Below, in pieces: positions 11,536-24,013 of a DNA stretch of 64,000 bases. The stretch is taken from assembly GCF_036373705.1 (NCBI RefSeq), contig NC_089853.1, positions 231,001 through 295,000 of the forward strand. The letters are read 5' to 3'. The position numbers were made by a program, and so were the translations under genes. The notes under the pieces were generated by a model. It was not told the origin of the DNA and made no database searches. It was given only the letters and a program-made list of their open reading frames with translations. Position 1 is the stretch's first letter. Every line of letters starts with the position of its first letter. The stretch is from Amia ocellicauda (Eukaryota; Chordata; Actinopteri; Amiiformes; Amiidae).

Positions 11536-12477
11536 CAGTGGGGGAATAAAGTATTTGATCCCCTGTTTGACGGTGGGGATGGTGTTCTTGGGGTTATTCC
11601 TCCTCCTCCAAACACGGTGAGTTGTGTTGATGCCAAAGAGCTTGATTTTGGTCTCCTCTGACCACAACACTTTCACCCAGTTCTCCTCTGAATCATTCAG
11701 ATGTTGGAAAACTTCAGACGGGCCTGTACGTGTGCTTTCTTGAGCAGGGGGCCTTGCGGGCGCTGCAGGATTTCAGTCCTTCACGGCGTAGTGTGTTACC
11801 AATTGTTTTCTTGGTGACTATGGTCCCAGCTGCCTTGAGATCATTAACAAGATCCTCCCGTGTAGTTCTGGGCTGATTCCTCACCATTCTCATGATCATT
11901 GAAACTCCACGAGGTGAGATCTTGCATGGAGCCCCAGAGCGAGGGAGACTGACGGTTATTTTGTGTTTCTTCCATTTGCGAATAATTGCACCAACTGTTG
12001 TCACCTTCTCACCAAGCTGCTTGCCGATGGTCTTGTAGCCCATTCCAGCCTTGTGTAGGTCTACAATCTTGTCCCTGACATCCTTGGACAGCTCTTTGGT
12101 TTTGGCCACGGTGGAGAGTTTGGAATCTGATTGATTGATTGCTTCTGTGGACAGGTGTCTTTTATACAGGTAACGAGCTGAGATTAGGAGCACTCCCTTT
12201 AAGAGAGTGCTCCTAATCTCAGCTCGTTACCTGTATAAAAGACACCTGGGAGCCAGAAATCTTGCTGATTGATAGGGGATCAAATACTTATTTCCCTCAT
12301 TAACATGGAAATCAATTTATAACTTTTTTGAAATGCGTTTTTCTGGATTTTTATTGTTGTTATTCTGTCTCTCACTGTTAAAATACACCTACCATTAAAA
12401 TTATAGACTGATCATTTCTTTGTCAGTGGGCAAATGTATAAAATCAGCAGGGGATCAAATACTTTTTTCCCTCACTG
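11536..12477 (-). mobile_element. Second Tc1-like element, internally deleted, abutting the first
   Basis: Terminal inverted repeats are near-identical: the left begins CAGTGGGGGAATAAAGTATT and the right, reversed, begins CAGTGAGGGAAAAAAGTATT. Both continue TTGATCCCCTG. TA lies at 11534-11535 and 12478-12479. Only 942 bp remain. The minus frame at 12193-11714 encodes the N-terminal HTH part of a Tc1 transposase ([20 protein letters not shown], then [12 protein letters not shown]), followed by scraps of the catalytic part, so it is non-autonomous. It shares its left TA with the element ending at 11533. Confidence 0.88.
12152..12248. repeat. Perfect 44-bp inverted repeat with 9-bp loop
   Basis: The arm 12152-12195 (starting CAGGTGTCTTTTATACAGG) is matched exactly by the reverse complement at 12205-12248. 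It lies inside the second Tc1-like element, at the 5' side of its transposase remnant. Confidence 0.95.
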
Positions 12478-12479
12478 TA

Positions 12480-13185
12480 TAGACAGGTAAGCAGCCTAAT
12501 ATTAGTGCATATATAATTAATATTATCATGATTTATTTTTGTTTTCCATCTATCTGAGTTGTTAGTTAAGCCTTAACTGCATGTTCACCGGATTGGATAA
12601 ACGATAGACTTTTGTGTGTGAGCCCAACACAGACACCTGATTGTGCTTTATGTAATACATGTGATTCTATACTGTATGTGTTAAAGATCACATTTAAAGT
12701 TGAAAAACAACGAGACACAATGGAAATGCAATACAGAGGGTTGTTAAAGCCAGTATTTATTCACTGCAAAATGTAAGTATATAAAATGGTATTACTCATA
12801 TTTCATGGTTTCATGATGAAGGTCTTACAGCGATGGCTGCTTGCACAATGTTTCCAAACTCCAGGATTATTTATTTCCCTGTCAAAAGCTCTCTGACTTG
12901 TCACTGTGCTTAGTCCCGCCTTCCACAATGATCCAGTCAATAGCATCATATTTGTCCTGCCTCTTTAAGGCAAGTAACCAATCAGATGTAATAGAGCTTG
13001 TGACATATTAGAAGATTTTTAATATATATATTTTATCTGGCCCATCCCCCTCCAGGCCCAGGACAAAGTGACCCAGTTGTCCCCCCTTATTGGTGGCTCT
13101 TTGTACAGTATTAATTGTTGTGTATTATTTAGTATTTATTGTGTATTGTACAGTATTATGACTCCTGAAAACCTCGCCCTCAATG
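12480..13185. other. Intergenic stretch, nothing recognised
   Basis: AT-rich sequence with no exon, RNA gene or terminal-repeat structure that I can support. Confidence 0.5.
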
Positions 13186-14375
13186 AATGAGTGAGTGGAT
13201 TAAATCCCCTCTTCTCCCATCCCGCCTCAATCACCTACTGATCTTCCATTTCCTCTCCCTCTCCTCCTCGGTCACAGACCCACGATGTGTGCCCTGGACC
13301 CTCTCCCCACTTCCTCCAAGCGACTGCTCCTGATCTCCTCCCCTTCATCTCCTCCCTCCTCAACTCCTCTCTCCTGTCTCCCCTCTGCTTTTAAATAAGC
13401 TGCTGTCATCCAACTCCTCAAGAAACCAACCCTTGACCCCACCTCTCCTCAGAACTACCGCCCTGTCTCCCTACTCCCCTTCTTCTCAAAGACCTTCGAG
13501 CGGGCGGTCCACCGTCAGCTCTCTGCATTTCTCCTCCTACCTCAACAACTGGACCTACCAAGTGACATGGCGAGGATCCTCATCCACCCCCCAACCTCTC
13601 CTCACAGGCATACCCCAAGGCTCTGTCCTGGGCCCACTCCTGTTTGCTCTCTACACTTGCTCCATGGGTCCCCTCATCGCATCCCATGGTTTCTCCTACC
13701 ACTTCTATGCTGATGATGCCCAGATCTTCCTGTCTTTTCCTTCTTCTGACCCTCTCATACCCACCTCAAGCTCTCCAAATCGGATCTCGTTTTCCCCCCA
13801 CTCTTCCTCACCTTCTGCTGATCTCTCCATCTCAATCCTGCTTCTTCTGCTAAAAATCTAGGAGTCACCCTTGATCCTGTGATCTCCTACACGCAGCTAA
13901 TCACTACGCTGACACACACCTGCAGATTCTTCCCGAGCAACATACGCCAGATCCGCCCCTTCCTCACCGACTACTTGACTCTGGTCCTCTCCCGCCTGGA
14001 CTACTGCAACTCCCTCCTGGCTGGCCTGCCTGCAACTACTACCCACCGCTCCAGATCATCCAGAACTCTGCGGCTCGTCTGGTATTCTCTCTGCCACGAT
14101 TCGCACACGCTACTCCACTGCTCCGCTCCCTCCACTGGTTCCCGATACCGGCATGCATTCAGTTCAAGACTTTGACCCTCACCTACCACTGTCTTGACCA
14201 CACTGTACCAAGCTACCTTCAGTCACTGTCAGGACAGCAGAGTCCCTGACCCCGTCCAGCGATGACTCAACACACATCTGTCCAGACGACTCGTATTTTA
14301 TATTAACTGTAATGTTGCTCTAGTATCCTGTGAGTCGCCCTGGATAAGAGTGTCTGCCAAGAAATCATGTTCAAA
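13186..14375 (+). mobile_element. LINE fragment, L2/Rex-type, degraded
   Basis: Plus-strand reverse transcriptase remains: [31 protein letters not shown] and FYADDAQIFLSF near 13540-13740, then LDYCNSLLAGLP near 13995-14030. The 3' end reads GAGTCGCCCTGGATAAGAGT, a terminal motif common to fish L2-type LINEs and the SINEs that use them. Several frameshifts are present. Confidence 0.8.
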
Positions 14376-15931
14376 TAACATCAGAGAACAGTAAGAGTGC
14401 AGTGACCCTCAGTCACCAGTAGATGGCAGGCCAGTGCTGCGCTGGTGCGTCTGGCCGGCCTCCCGGGAGCAGCCGAGCTCCAGGGGAACAGTGGCGGCTG
14501 TGCCCTTATAAGGCAGTGATCGGCCAATCCTCTCTCCCTCTCTCGGTTTCTTTCATTCTCCCCCTCTTTCTCTCTCTCGCTTGCTCTCTGGGATATTTAC
14601 AGAAGATTCGTGTGGTCGAAGACTCTCCCTTATTAGGAGCGGGGGAGAGAAACAGGAGAGTTACACAGTCCAGAGCTGAGAGAGGGGCATCAAAACAGAC
14701 AGAGAGAGAGAGACAGAGGGAGAGGCAGAACGAGGGGGGAGAAGAAGAGACGGATAGCGACGTGTACAGACACGAAGCCAGTGAGACAAGAGGGGGACAG
14801 AGGAGACAGGGATGGAGGGAGAGAGCACACCAATGAGGGGCGACAGGTGACCAGGCTTCATTCAGAAGTGCTGCTGCAGTTTAATATATTAGAAAATGTG
14901 AAAAATATTAATATGGAAAAACAGCGAAAAACCAAAGGATTATTTCATCAGCCACACTGTCTTAAACAGGAGTGTTGTACACAAATATATCGGTACTCCA
15001 TTCCCTCAGAGCTGTGGACATAACGACAACAACAACAACAACAAAAATAATAATAATGAAGGATTTGCATATTAGTGTTTTTAAAAAATAACGTCAATCA
15101 TTAACATAATGTGCAATGACCTTTTGACCTTTACACTGAGGTACAAACAGGAGAGCTGATTGGTCGGCTGAATTGCATTAAGGAGACGGAAATGAGCCAC
15201 AAAAACCACAAATAAACACAAACGAATAAGGGGTCCTTGTGTTGTAATTGTCGCTCATTGTTCTTGGTGTTCTGTGCGTCCTTCATGTTACTGACAGTCC
15301 AGAGTGTGCACAAACACACACACAGACACGCACAGGCACAGACACGCACATACACACAGCATGCAAGAGTGTGCATGTGTTTGTGTGTGTGTGTGAGCGA
15401 CACAGGGACACAGGGAACCAGCTGGAATGTGAAGTGAAAGCCTGGGGACTGGAGAGCACTGGAGTGGAGTGGACTGGAATGTACTGGAGTGGAATGTGCT
15501 GTTGGACTGTATTGTACCTACACTGGTCTATACCGCACTGTGTGTGGGGGTGTCGGTGTGTCAGTGTCAGTGTCAGTGTGGGAGTGTGGCAGTGTTGGAG
15601 TTTGTCTGTGGGAGTTTGGGAGTGTGTCAGTGTGGGAGTGCGTCAGTGCGTCAGTGTACTGGGCACGGTCGGCGTGGTGTCCGAGTGTCCAGGAGGGAGA
15701 TGCACAGCTAACTGTAGTTCCCGCTTCCAGGGCCTGTTAGCTATTAAGGTCAAAGGTCAAGTTAAAGGTTGTGTCAAAGGTCAGCTGAGGGTGCTCTGTG
15801 TGACTCTCTTCTCTTCTCCTTCATTTCTCTTGTTCTTTGGCACTGTGAGGCATTTGTACTGAGAGACTCCTCTTCCTCTTCTTCTTCCTCCTCCTCTCTC
15901 TCTCTCTCTCTTCTCCTCCTCCTCTCTCCCT
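14376..15931. other. Region downstream of the PPP1R12 stop: probable 3' UTR plus GA/CA-rich sequence
   Basis: No exon is seen. It contains a CCTTATAAGG / GGCCAATCC pair near 14502-14528 that looks promoter-like by chance or design, a GA-rich tract at 14640-14830, CA/GT tracts at 15311-15395 and GTGTCAGTG repeats at 15540-15655. The PPP1R12 3' UTR must start at 15931 and run down. An ATTAAA on the minus strand near 14880 is the only polyadenylation-like signal I noticed. Confidence 0.4.
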
Positions 15932-18900
15932 CTATTTGGACAGTTTGCTGATGACTCTGATCAGAGCTGCGTTCTCATCCTTGAGTCGCTGGTTATCAGC
16001 TTTCAGATCCCCCAGCACCTGAGAGAGGGAGGGAGAGAGGGATAGAGAAAGATAGAGAGAGGTAGGGAGAGAGAGAGGGAATGTTGACTGAGCTATCAGT
16101 GACCAATCAGCTGTATGGACAGGGTCGGGTTTAATGATCGGGTGTATTGAACAGGTGACCTCTGACCTTTAGCTCCTCCTCCAGCTCGGACACGCGGTGC
16201 TCCAGTATCCGACGCTCCTGCTGAGAGAGGAGGGGTCAGAGCACCACAGCCAATCACAGCACAGAGAAACACCAAGGGGAGGGGTCAGAGCGCCCCAGCC
16301 AATCACAGCACAGGGACATACTGAGGGGCGGGGGTAAAGTAACCTTAAGGAATCAGCACAAACATCTCTCACAGAAATCTAGGACAGGACGCCCCTCCCC
16401 CCCTCTCTCACCTTCTTCTCCAGCTCCAGCATGGCGGAACAGTCGGCGAGGCGCTCTTGTCTCTGTGGGGAAGCATTTCAGTGTTACACAGGAGGAGCAG
16501 CCCTGCTGACACACACACCTGCAGGGAATGACTCGTATTACAGTGTCAGTGTGGAGAAAGGGGTCAGTGAGACAGCGTGTCAGGGCGGTTCTGGTTCTGA
16601 CCTGTGTGGCAGAGTCCAGGTCCAGCCGGGTCTGGGAGACGAGGCGGTGGGTGTCCTGCAGCTGACTCTGCAGCTGGCTGTTCTCCCGGGACAGCTGCTC
16701 AAACAGCTGCGCAGACAGAGAGAGAGAGAGAGCGAGAGACAGTCACATAGGGACAGCTGCTCAGACAGAGAAAGACAGTCACACAGTGACAGCTGCGCAG
16801 ACAGAGAGAGACACCCATAACAACACAAGAAGTTTGCAATCGAGAGGAGCCCATTCGCGCCATCGTGCTCGTTTGGTGTCCATTAATAACTAAGTGATCC
16901 AAGGATCCTATCCAGTCTGTTTTTGAATGTTCCCAAATTGTCTCTTCAGCCACATCGCTGGGGAGTTTGTTCAGATTGTGATGCCTCTCTGTGTGAAGAA
17001 GTGTCTCCTGTTTTCTGTCTTGAATGCCTTGAAGCCCAATTTCCATTTGTGTCCCCAGGTGCGTGTGTCCCTGCTGATCTGGAAAAGCTACTCTGGTTTG
17101 ATGTGGTCGATGCCCTTCATGATTTTGAAGACTTGGATCAAGTCCCCACGTAGTCTCCTCTGTTCCAGGGTGAAAAGGTTCAGTTCCTCAGTCTCTCAGT
17201 AGGATGCTCCTCTATTTTCTGTCTAATCATTTTTTCCAACATTTACAGGTGATGCAGGTGAGACTGATTGGTCTGTAATTTCCTGGCTCAGTTTTGTCCC
17301 CTTTCTTGTGGATTGGTATGACATTTGCTGTCTTCCAGTCAGTTGGCACATCCCCTGTTCTAAGTGTCATTTGGAATAATCGAGTTAGCGGCCTATAAAT
17401 AATTTCCCTATAAATAAGTACTGTTGGAAATATCCCATCTGGCCCAGGTGATTTGTTTGTTTTTAATTCTGCTAGTCCCTTTAGTACCTCCTCCTAATTT
17501 ATCCTGATCTCTCTTAGGGTTTGACTGGACTGGTTGTTAACCTGTGGCATGTCATCTGTTTTTTCTTTTGTAAAAACCTGTGAAATACTCATTTAGAACA
17601 TTTGCCACATCTTGTTCGTTTTCCAAGATACCTCAATTTTTGCCCTTTTTCTGTTTCACTTCCTCCTTTATTGAGCTCTTGCTGTTGTAGTGCATTAGTT
17701 TTAGCCCTACGTTCACACTGCCCGCTCGCTCAACTCGCAAATTGCTTAGTCGGCGGCGCGCTGTTGCTGAGAACTGCACTGTGTCACACTGCCTGCTCGC
17801 AGGGGGCGGGTCTTATTTTTAAACTAGCCAGTATAAAAGAGAAGGCATTTCAATATGCAGAGCACATCTGCCTCCAATTGGTTGTCGCCGAACTCCGTCA
17901 CTGCGCGCTCGCTGCTAATTTACATAAAGTTGGTCATTGCTCAACTCTCAACTGTCGCTGCCGCCGGGAAATTTTGTCTCCGAGTGGATCTGCTCTGTCG
18001 CCGGGATGCGGTTCTCATTGGAAATGAATGGCAGCGAGTCGCTGTGTCGCGCTAGCGAGCGGGCAGTGTGAACGCACCTTAAGAGCTATGTTTCTTTCTA
18101 TTTACCTCTTTGCTTTCCTGATCCCTTTCTTAAGATCTCTTTGCAGCTCAGCTTGTAAGCGCTATACAACATTTTCTTTCTCTTGATATTTTTTTGCATA
18201 CCTCTATTAAACCATTTTGGCCAGTGTTTTTTGGTCCTCAGTTTGCTACGTTTTGGTACAAATTGCTCCTGAGCCTCAAGTAGTATATTCTTAAAATATA
18301 CCCATCCATTTTCAACTGAATCTGTATCCAATGTGCTCCAGTCTACCTCTTCTAAGTGCCGCCTCATACCTTCAAGGTTTGCTTTTCTAAAATTGTAGAC
18401 CATTGTTTTAGACTTGGACCTTGTTTTTTTGAAATAATGGCTCAAAGCTAACCATATTGTGATCACAAGTTGCCATTGGTTCTCTAACTAGTGTCCCTCT
18501 GACTCTATCTTGGTCAGTTGAAAAGATCTAGTCAATACATGCGCTCTCTCTGGTTGGTTCCCTGACAAATTGAGTTAGAAAGCAGTCATTTACCATCTCA
18601 ACCATTTCTATTTCTGTTTCTGTAGACCCCACTGGGCTTTCCCAGTCTAAGTTTGGGGAATTTAAATCCCCCATTATAACAGCCACATCCTTGCTACATG
18701 CAGTCCTGATTACACTGTACAGTGCAATATCTTGCTGAATATCTGAGTTTGGTGGTCTGTAACACACTCCTACCACTAATCCGCCGGATCTTTTATTCAA
18801 AAGTTTCACCCACAATGATACTGTTCTGTTCCTGGGATCTATTTTGAGTTCTTCTGCCTCAATGTCATTTTTCACATATAATGCTACCCCACCCCCTCTT

Positions 18901-20858
18901 CGATTTTGCCTGTCTCTCCTAAACTGTGTGTATCCTTCTAACTTGTTTTCATCCCCATCATTTTCTGTAAGCCATGTTTCTGTCACTCCTATAACATCAC
19001 AGTCACACGCCAGCACTGTGGCTTCCAAGTCTAACATCTTGTTCCTGATACTCCTGGCATTGAGGTACAAACATTTCAGGACTTTCCTACTGGCAGTTTC
19101 CCTTGGTTTTCTTTCCTTAGAGGAACATCTCCCATTGTCAGAGCTCCCTGCCCCCCTGGTTTCTAGTTTAAATGATTCTCAATTTCACTGCACATATGCT
19201 CTCCCAATGCATTAGCCCCCCTTCTGTTTAGATGTAGACCGTCCGGTTTGTACAGGTCCCATCCCATCTCTCTCATGGGCTGACTGACCAATTCTTCTAT
19301 ATCCCTAATACAGCGCAGATCAACAAGCTGAGCCTCAAGATCATGAACCTTGATCTCAGGATTTCAACCTGTCGACAACGTTCACAAATGGAATCTTCTT
19401 GGATGAGTTCATCCAGGAAGACAATCATTCGGCAAACCTGACACTGTAGTGGCCACATGCTTCTAAATGTTAGTTTTAAGTCTCTTAGTTTCAGATCCAT
19501 AGTAAACTGCTTAACTTTTTGTGACTGAGAAACAGTGCAGCTCTCTCAACAGCTGCTTTAAGTAGCTTTTGTCTACCTGCCCCCAATTCACACCTAACTG
19601 GCCACACCTGGCTCCTCCTGCAACAGAATTCCTGCTAGTCCTTGACAAAATCTCCCTTCTCCAACCCGTTCACTTTCACCAACTCAGCAGCTGAACTGAA
19701 TTGACTTCAATTTAGGCAAACTACAGACAATGCTAATGTCAATTAAGGCAAACTTAAAACAAAATGAGCAATGCCAAGACTGGTCTGAAACAACAAGTCA
19801 AACAACAAGATGGCTGCCTCTCACCTGTACTCTCCTGTCTCTCTCTGTGGCAACTTGTAAACTGTCACACAGGGACAGCTGCACAGACCGAGAGACACAC
19901 AGTCACACAGTCACAGCTGCGCAGACCGAGAGACACACAGTCACACAGGGACAGCTGCACAGACAGAGACACACAGTCACAGCTGCGCAGACCGAGAGAC
20001 ACACAGTCACAGCTGCGCAGACTGAGAGACACACAGTCACACAGGGACAGCTGCGCAGACAGAGACACACAGTCACAGCTGCGCAGACTGAGAGACACAC
20101 AGTCACACAGGGACAGCTGCGCAGACTGAGAGACACACAGTCACACAGGGACAGCTGCGCAGACTGAGAGACACACAGTCACACAGGGACAGCTGCGTAG
20201 ACTGAGAGACACACAGTCACACAGGGACAGCTGCGCAGACAGAGACACACAGTCACACAGTCACAGCTGCGCAGACCGAGAGACACACAGTCACACAGGG
20301 ACAGCTGCGCAGACAGAGACACACAGTCACACAGGGACAGCTGCGCAGACTGAGAGACACACAGTCACACAGGGACAGCTGCGCAGACTGAGAGACAGAG
20401 AGAGAAACACCCCCCAGCCCTGCCCAGCAGCCCACTGTGCTCTGACCTTCCTGTAGTCCTTGGTCTCGGGGGCAGAGCCGGAGCGGAGGGAGGAGCCATG
20501 GCTTAGCAGGCGGTCATTGGTGGAGGAGGAGTGACCCCTGAGAGCGAGAGAGAGGTTAGTCTTGAGTGTTTACTGACTGACTGTGTCGCTCCCTGTCGCC
20601 CTGTCCCTGAGCACTGCACTTGTCTGCCTGCTTGCCTGCCTGCCTGTCTGCCTGTCTTCCTGTCTGCTCTGGCCAGGCTGATGTCACTCCATCACGCAAG
20701 TAAAGCTGTTTTGAATTGAATTGAGTGGGAGGAGACGGTGGGTGAGCGAGAGGACTGTATATTTAGCCATGGAGAACAATATGTAAAAACAAACTTGAAT
20801 AAAAAATGTATTTGATAAAAACGTACCTGCTGTTATACCTGTCAACCTGCAGAGAAAA

Positions 20859-20896
<38 letters not shown>

Positions 20897-21511
20897 TGAG
20901 TATGATAGAGTGGGGAGAGAGGGGAAGAGGAGAGGAAGAAACACACACAGACAGGAAGTGAGACAGACGGACAGACACAGACAGAGAGACGGACAGAGAG
21001 ATAGAGAGACAGAGACGGACTGACCTGTGCGCGGGGGTCCTGCACACTACCCCCCCCTTCTTCCTCTCCGCTCAGCTCATTGTCGTCGCTCTGTAGAACA
21101 CAAGAGGTTGCCACTGTCACACACACTGACACACTGAGTGACACTCTGCCTGCCTGACAGACGCACTGAAGAACGGACACAGACACACTGTAAACACTAT
21201 AATACACTCTGTTAGACTAACACACAGTAACAATATTAATACAGACGGCACACTGTCTTTCCTCCCTCTCTCCCTCACCTCTCCAGTGCCGAGCCCCGCC
21301 CTCCTCCTCCGCGCCCGGCGTCGCTCTCGGATTCCCAGCTGCCCCTCACTCTCCACCGCGCCACCCTGCGGCCCATCTGAGGAACGACACCAAACACACA
21401 TCACACATTCACACACACAGGGAGAGGGGAGAGAGTGAGCGAGCGAGAGAGGGAGAGCGACGGCACAGTACAAAGAGACAGAGGGAATAGACAGTAGAGA
21501 CAATACCAAGA

Positions 21512-21554
<43 letters not shown>

Positions 21555-23965
21555 AGATTGAGAGAGAGGGAGGGAGGGAGAGGGTGCTACCTTTGACCTC
21601 AGTGCCAAGGGTGTCAGAGGTGCGGCTGGATCGAGTTGCTCCCGTAGGATTCGTCAGACCCAGCAGGTCTGACTTCTGCAGATTAGCGATCCGTGACCTC
21701 CAGCTGACTTCCTGTGCAGTGACATCACTCATTACATCATCACTGCTCTTACTAATTGCATCATCATACTAGACACTCATTACATTACCAATGTGTTGTC
21801 ATTAAATCACCAGTCAGACGCACTGCTACACAACAGCTTCAGGAGTGCCTCTCCCTCTCTCCATCCCTCTCTCCTCCACACTCACCCCCTCCTCTCCTCT
21901 CCTGTGTTTGCTGTCTCTCTCTCTCTCCTCCTCTTCCTTCTTCTTCTCACGTTCCTTCTGCTCCGTCTTTATGGTCTTCTCTGCCTCCTGCAGGTCTGTC
22001 AGTGTCACGCCCTGTATCATCACACACAATCACACACACACACAGATAGTGTGGGTCAGTGATCTTTATGATCAATGTGGTCAATGTGGTCAGTGTCAGT
22101 CAGTGTTCAGTACCTGTGTGGACCGGCGGGACTGGCGGGCATGTCTGGACCGCGCTCTCCTCTGGGCCTCAGCCTCCTCGTCCCGCACTGGGGTCAGATA
22201 GGACCTGCGCACATACAGGGGTCAGAAGAGCTAATTCATAACACTCCCCCCCAGTGCGTGTCCCCGGGGGGCCCGGCGTCTCACCTGCGCCTCTCCTTCG
22301 CCTCCCCCTGGCCGGCTGTCGCGGTGACAGGTGCTGTTGTGGCGGGTGTCGTCGTGGGAACAGGATCCTTCCTGTCCGCCAAGTCCTGCGCCAGTCTGGG
22401 GGGGACACCGCAATACAGCGTGAAGGAGAGTGCGGAGACTGAGAGACACTGAGACACACAGACACACAGAGAGAGACACTCTGAGGCGTGGGCGTGTGTG
22501 TGTGGGCGTGTGTGTGTGTGGTGGTACCTCTGCGCTGTGAGGCTGTTGAGGCGGCTCAGAGTAGAGGAGGCAGTTGCCGTGGTTACAGAGGTTGCCGTGG
22601 TGTCGTCAGGTCTGCGTCCAAACGAGGAGCTGAATCAACAGCAACAACAACACTACACAACACACTACACAACAGCACAACACAACAACACTACACAATA
22701 ACAGCACAACAACACTACACAACAGCACAACAACAACACTACACAACACAACAACACACACTACACACACAACCACACTAACCTGCGTGGGACACTGGGG
22801 GCGGGGTCAGTCCCTGATTGGCTGTTGAGGCGTCGAGTGTAGGAGGAGCTACGTGCGAGTGAGCCACTGAGAGAAAGAGAGAGAGTAATGAAATTCACAG
22901 TCGAGCGCTGAAAATAAAGCGATGACAGGAGCCTCCTCCTCCTGCGTCTCGCACCTGAGGCCGGGCTCCAGGCTGCTGTCGGGGATGCTGAAGAGGCGGC
23001 GGGTCGGGGTGGGGGGGACACGGGCCGTACGGGGCTCCTGGGGAGGAGAGAGAGAGAGTAAGTAAAGCTAGGCTCACACTACACGACTTCTACAATCCAG
23101 CCCGGTTTTGAGAGCAGTGGCAGCTCACACAGTTCATAGAACGTGTCTTTTGCGCTGTGAAGGAGTCGCACGACAGATCGCTTCAGTACAGGGTCACGCG
23201 CTTCTCGACTGCTCTGAAATCCTCTGCCACGACACAGCCTTGAAACTCCCGTCTCACAGAAACACGTGATCCATCCAGAGAAAAAGTAAACGAACATGTA
23301 CCTGGACATTTACAGATGACATTCATGTAGCACAGATGTCCGCAGTTCTGTGCACATCTGCGTTGCTCCACCAATAGGATCGGTGGATTTCTGTGCAGAA
23401 CTGCAGAAATCTGCGCAACAAGAACACAACCACAAGCCGCTGTTGCTGTTGGCGTGTCTGTGCGGACAAACACTGAAAGCAGAGAGAAAAGACGATGGGT
23501 GTGAAGACATGGCTGGCAGGCGAGGGCAATAGCCTGTCACTCTGTGAGAGCTATAGCTGAGCGACACATGGGTGACATCCATCCCATAGTCTGAGCAGCA
23601 CAGAGTAACCAAGTCACTAAAACTGGGACTCAAGTCGAGTCTTCTAGGAGTAAAGACTCGAGTCAAGTCACCTATCTGGCATGAGTCACTGAATTATTAG
23701 TTCCAACTGGTCAAGACATCTTGATTTAATCTGATTATTTTATTACAGAAAATCAGCAATATATATACCGTAAAACTTCAATTAAATGCCCCCCGGCATT
23801 AATTCCAAATAACTGCAAGAAGCCCTGGCGATTGTAGGAGACCGGCATTGTATTAAACATTCATAAAAAAAGACATTGTGGACTCATGCAAGTAAGAAGA
23901 GCCTGAAACATTGCATCATTGTAGAAGTAGGGTAATAGGCCAAGCTTTTATTTAATTATTTTGTA

Positions 23966-24013
<48 letters not shown>

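Noticed and set aside
14500-14530. TTATAAGG next to CCAAT as a promoter of an unseen gene
   Set aside because: No exon with splice sites follows on either strand, so the motif pair alone is not enough.
17602-18055. Open frames of 141 and 66 codons on the plus strand
   Set aside because: They cross the boundary between the LINE copy and the MITE and have no protein-like features.
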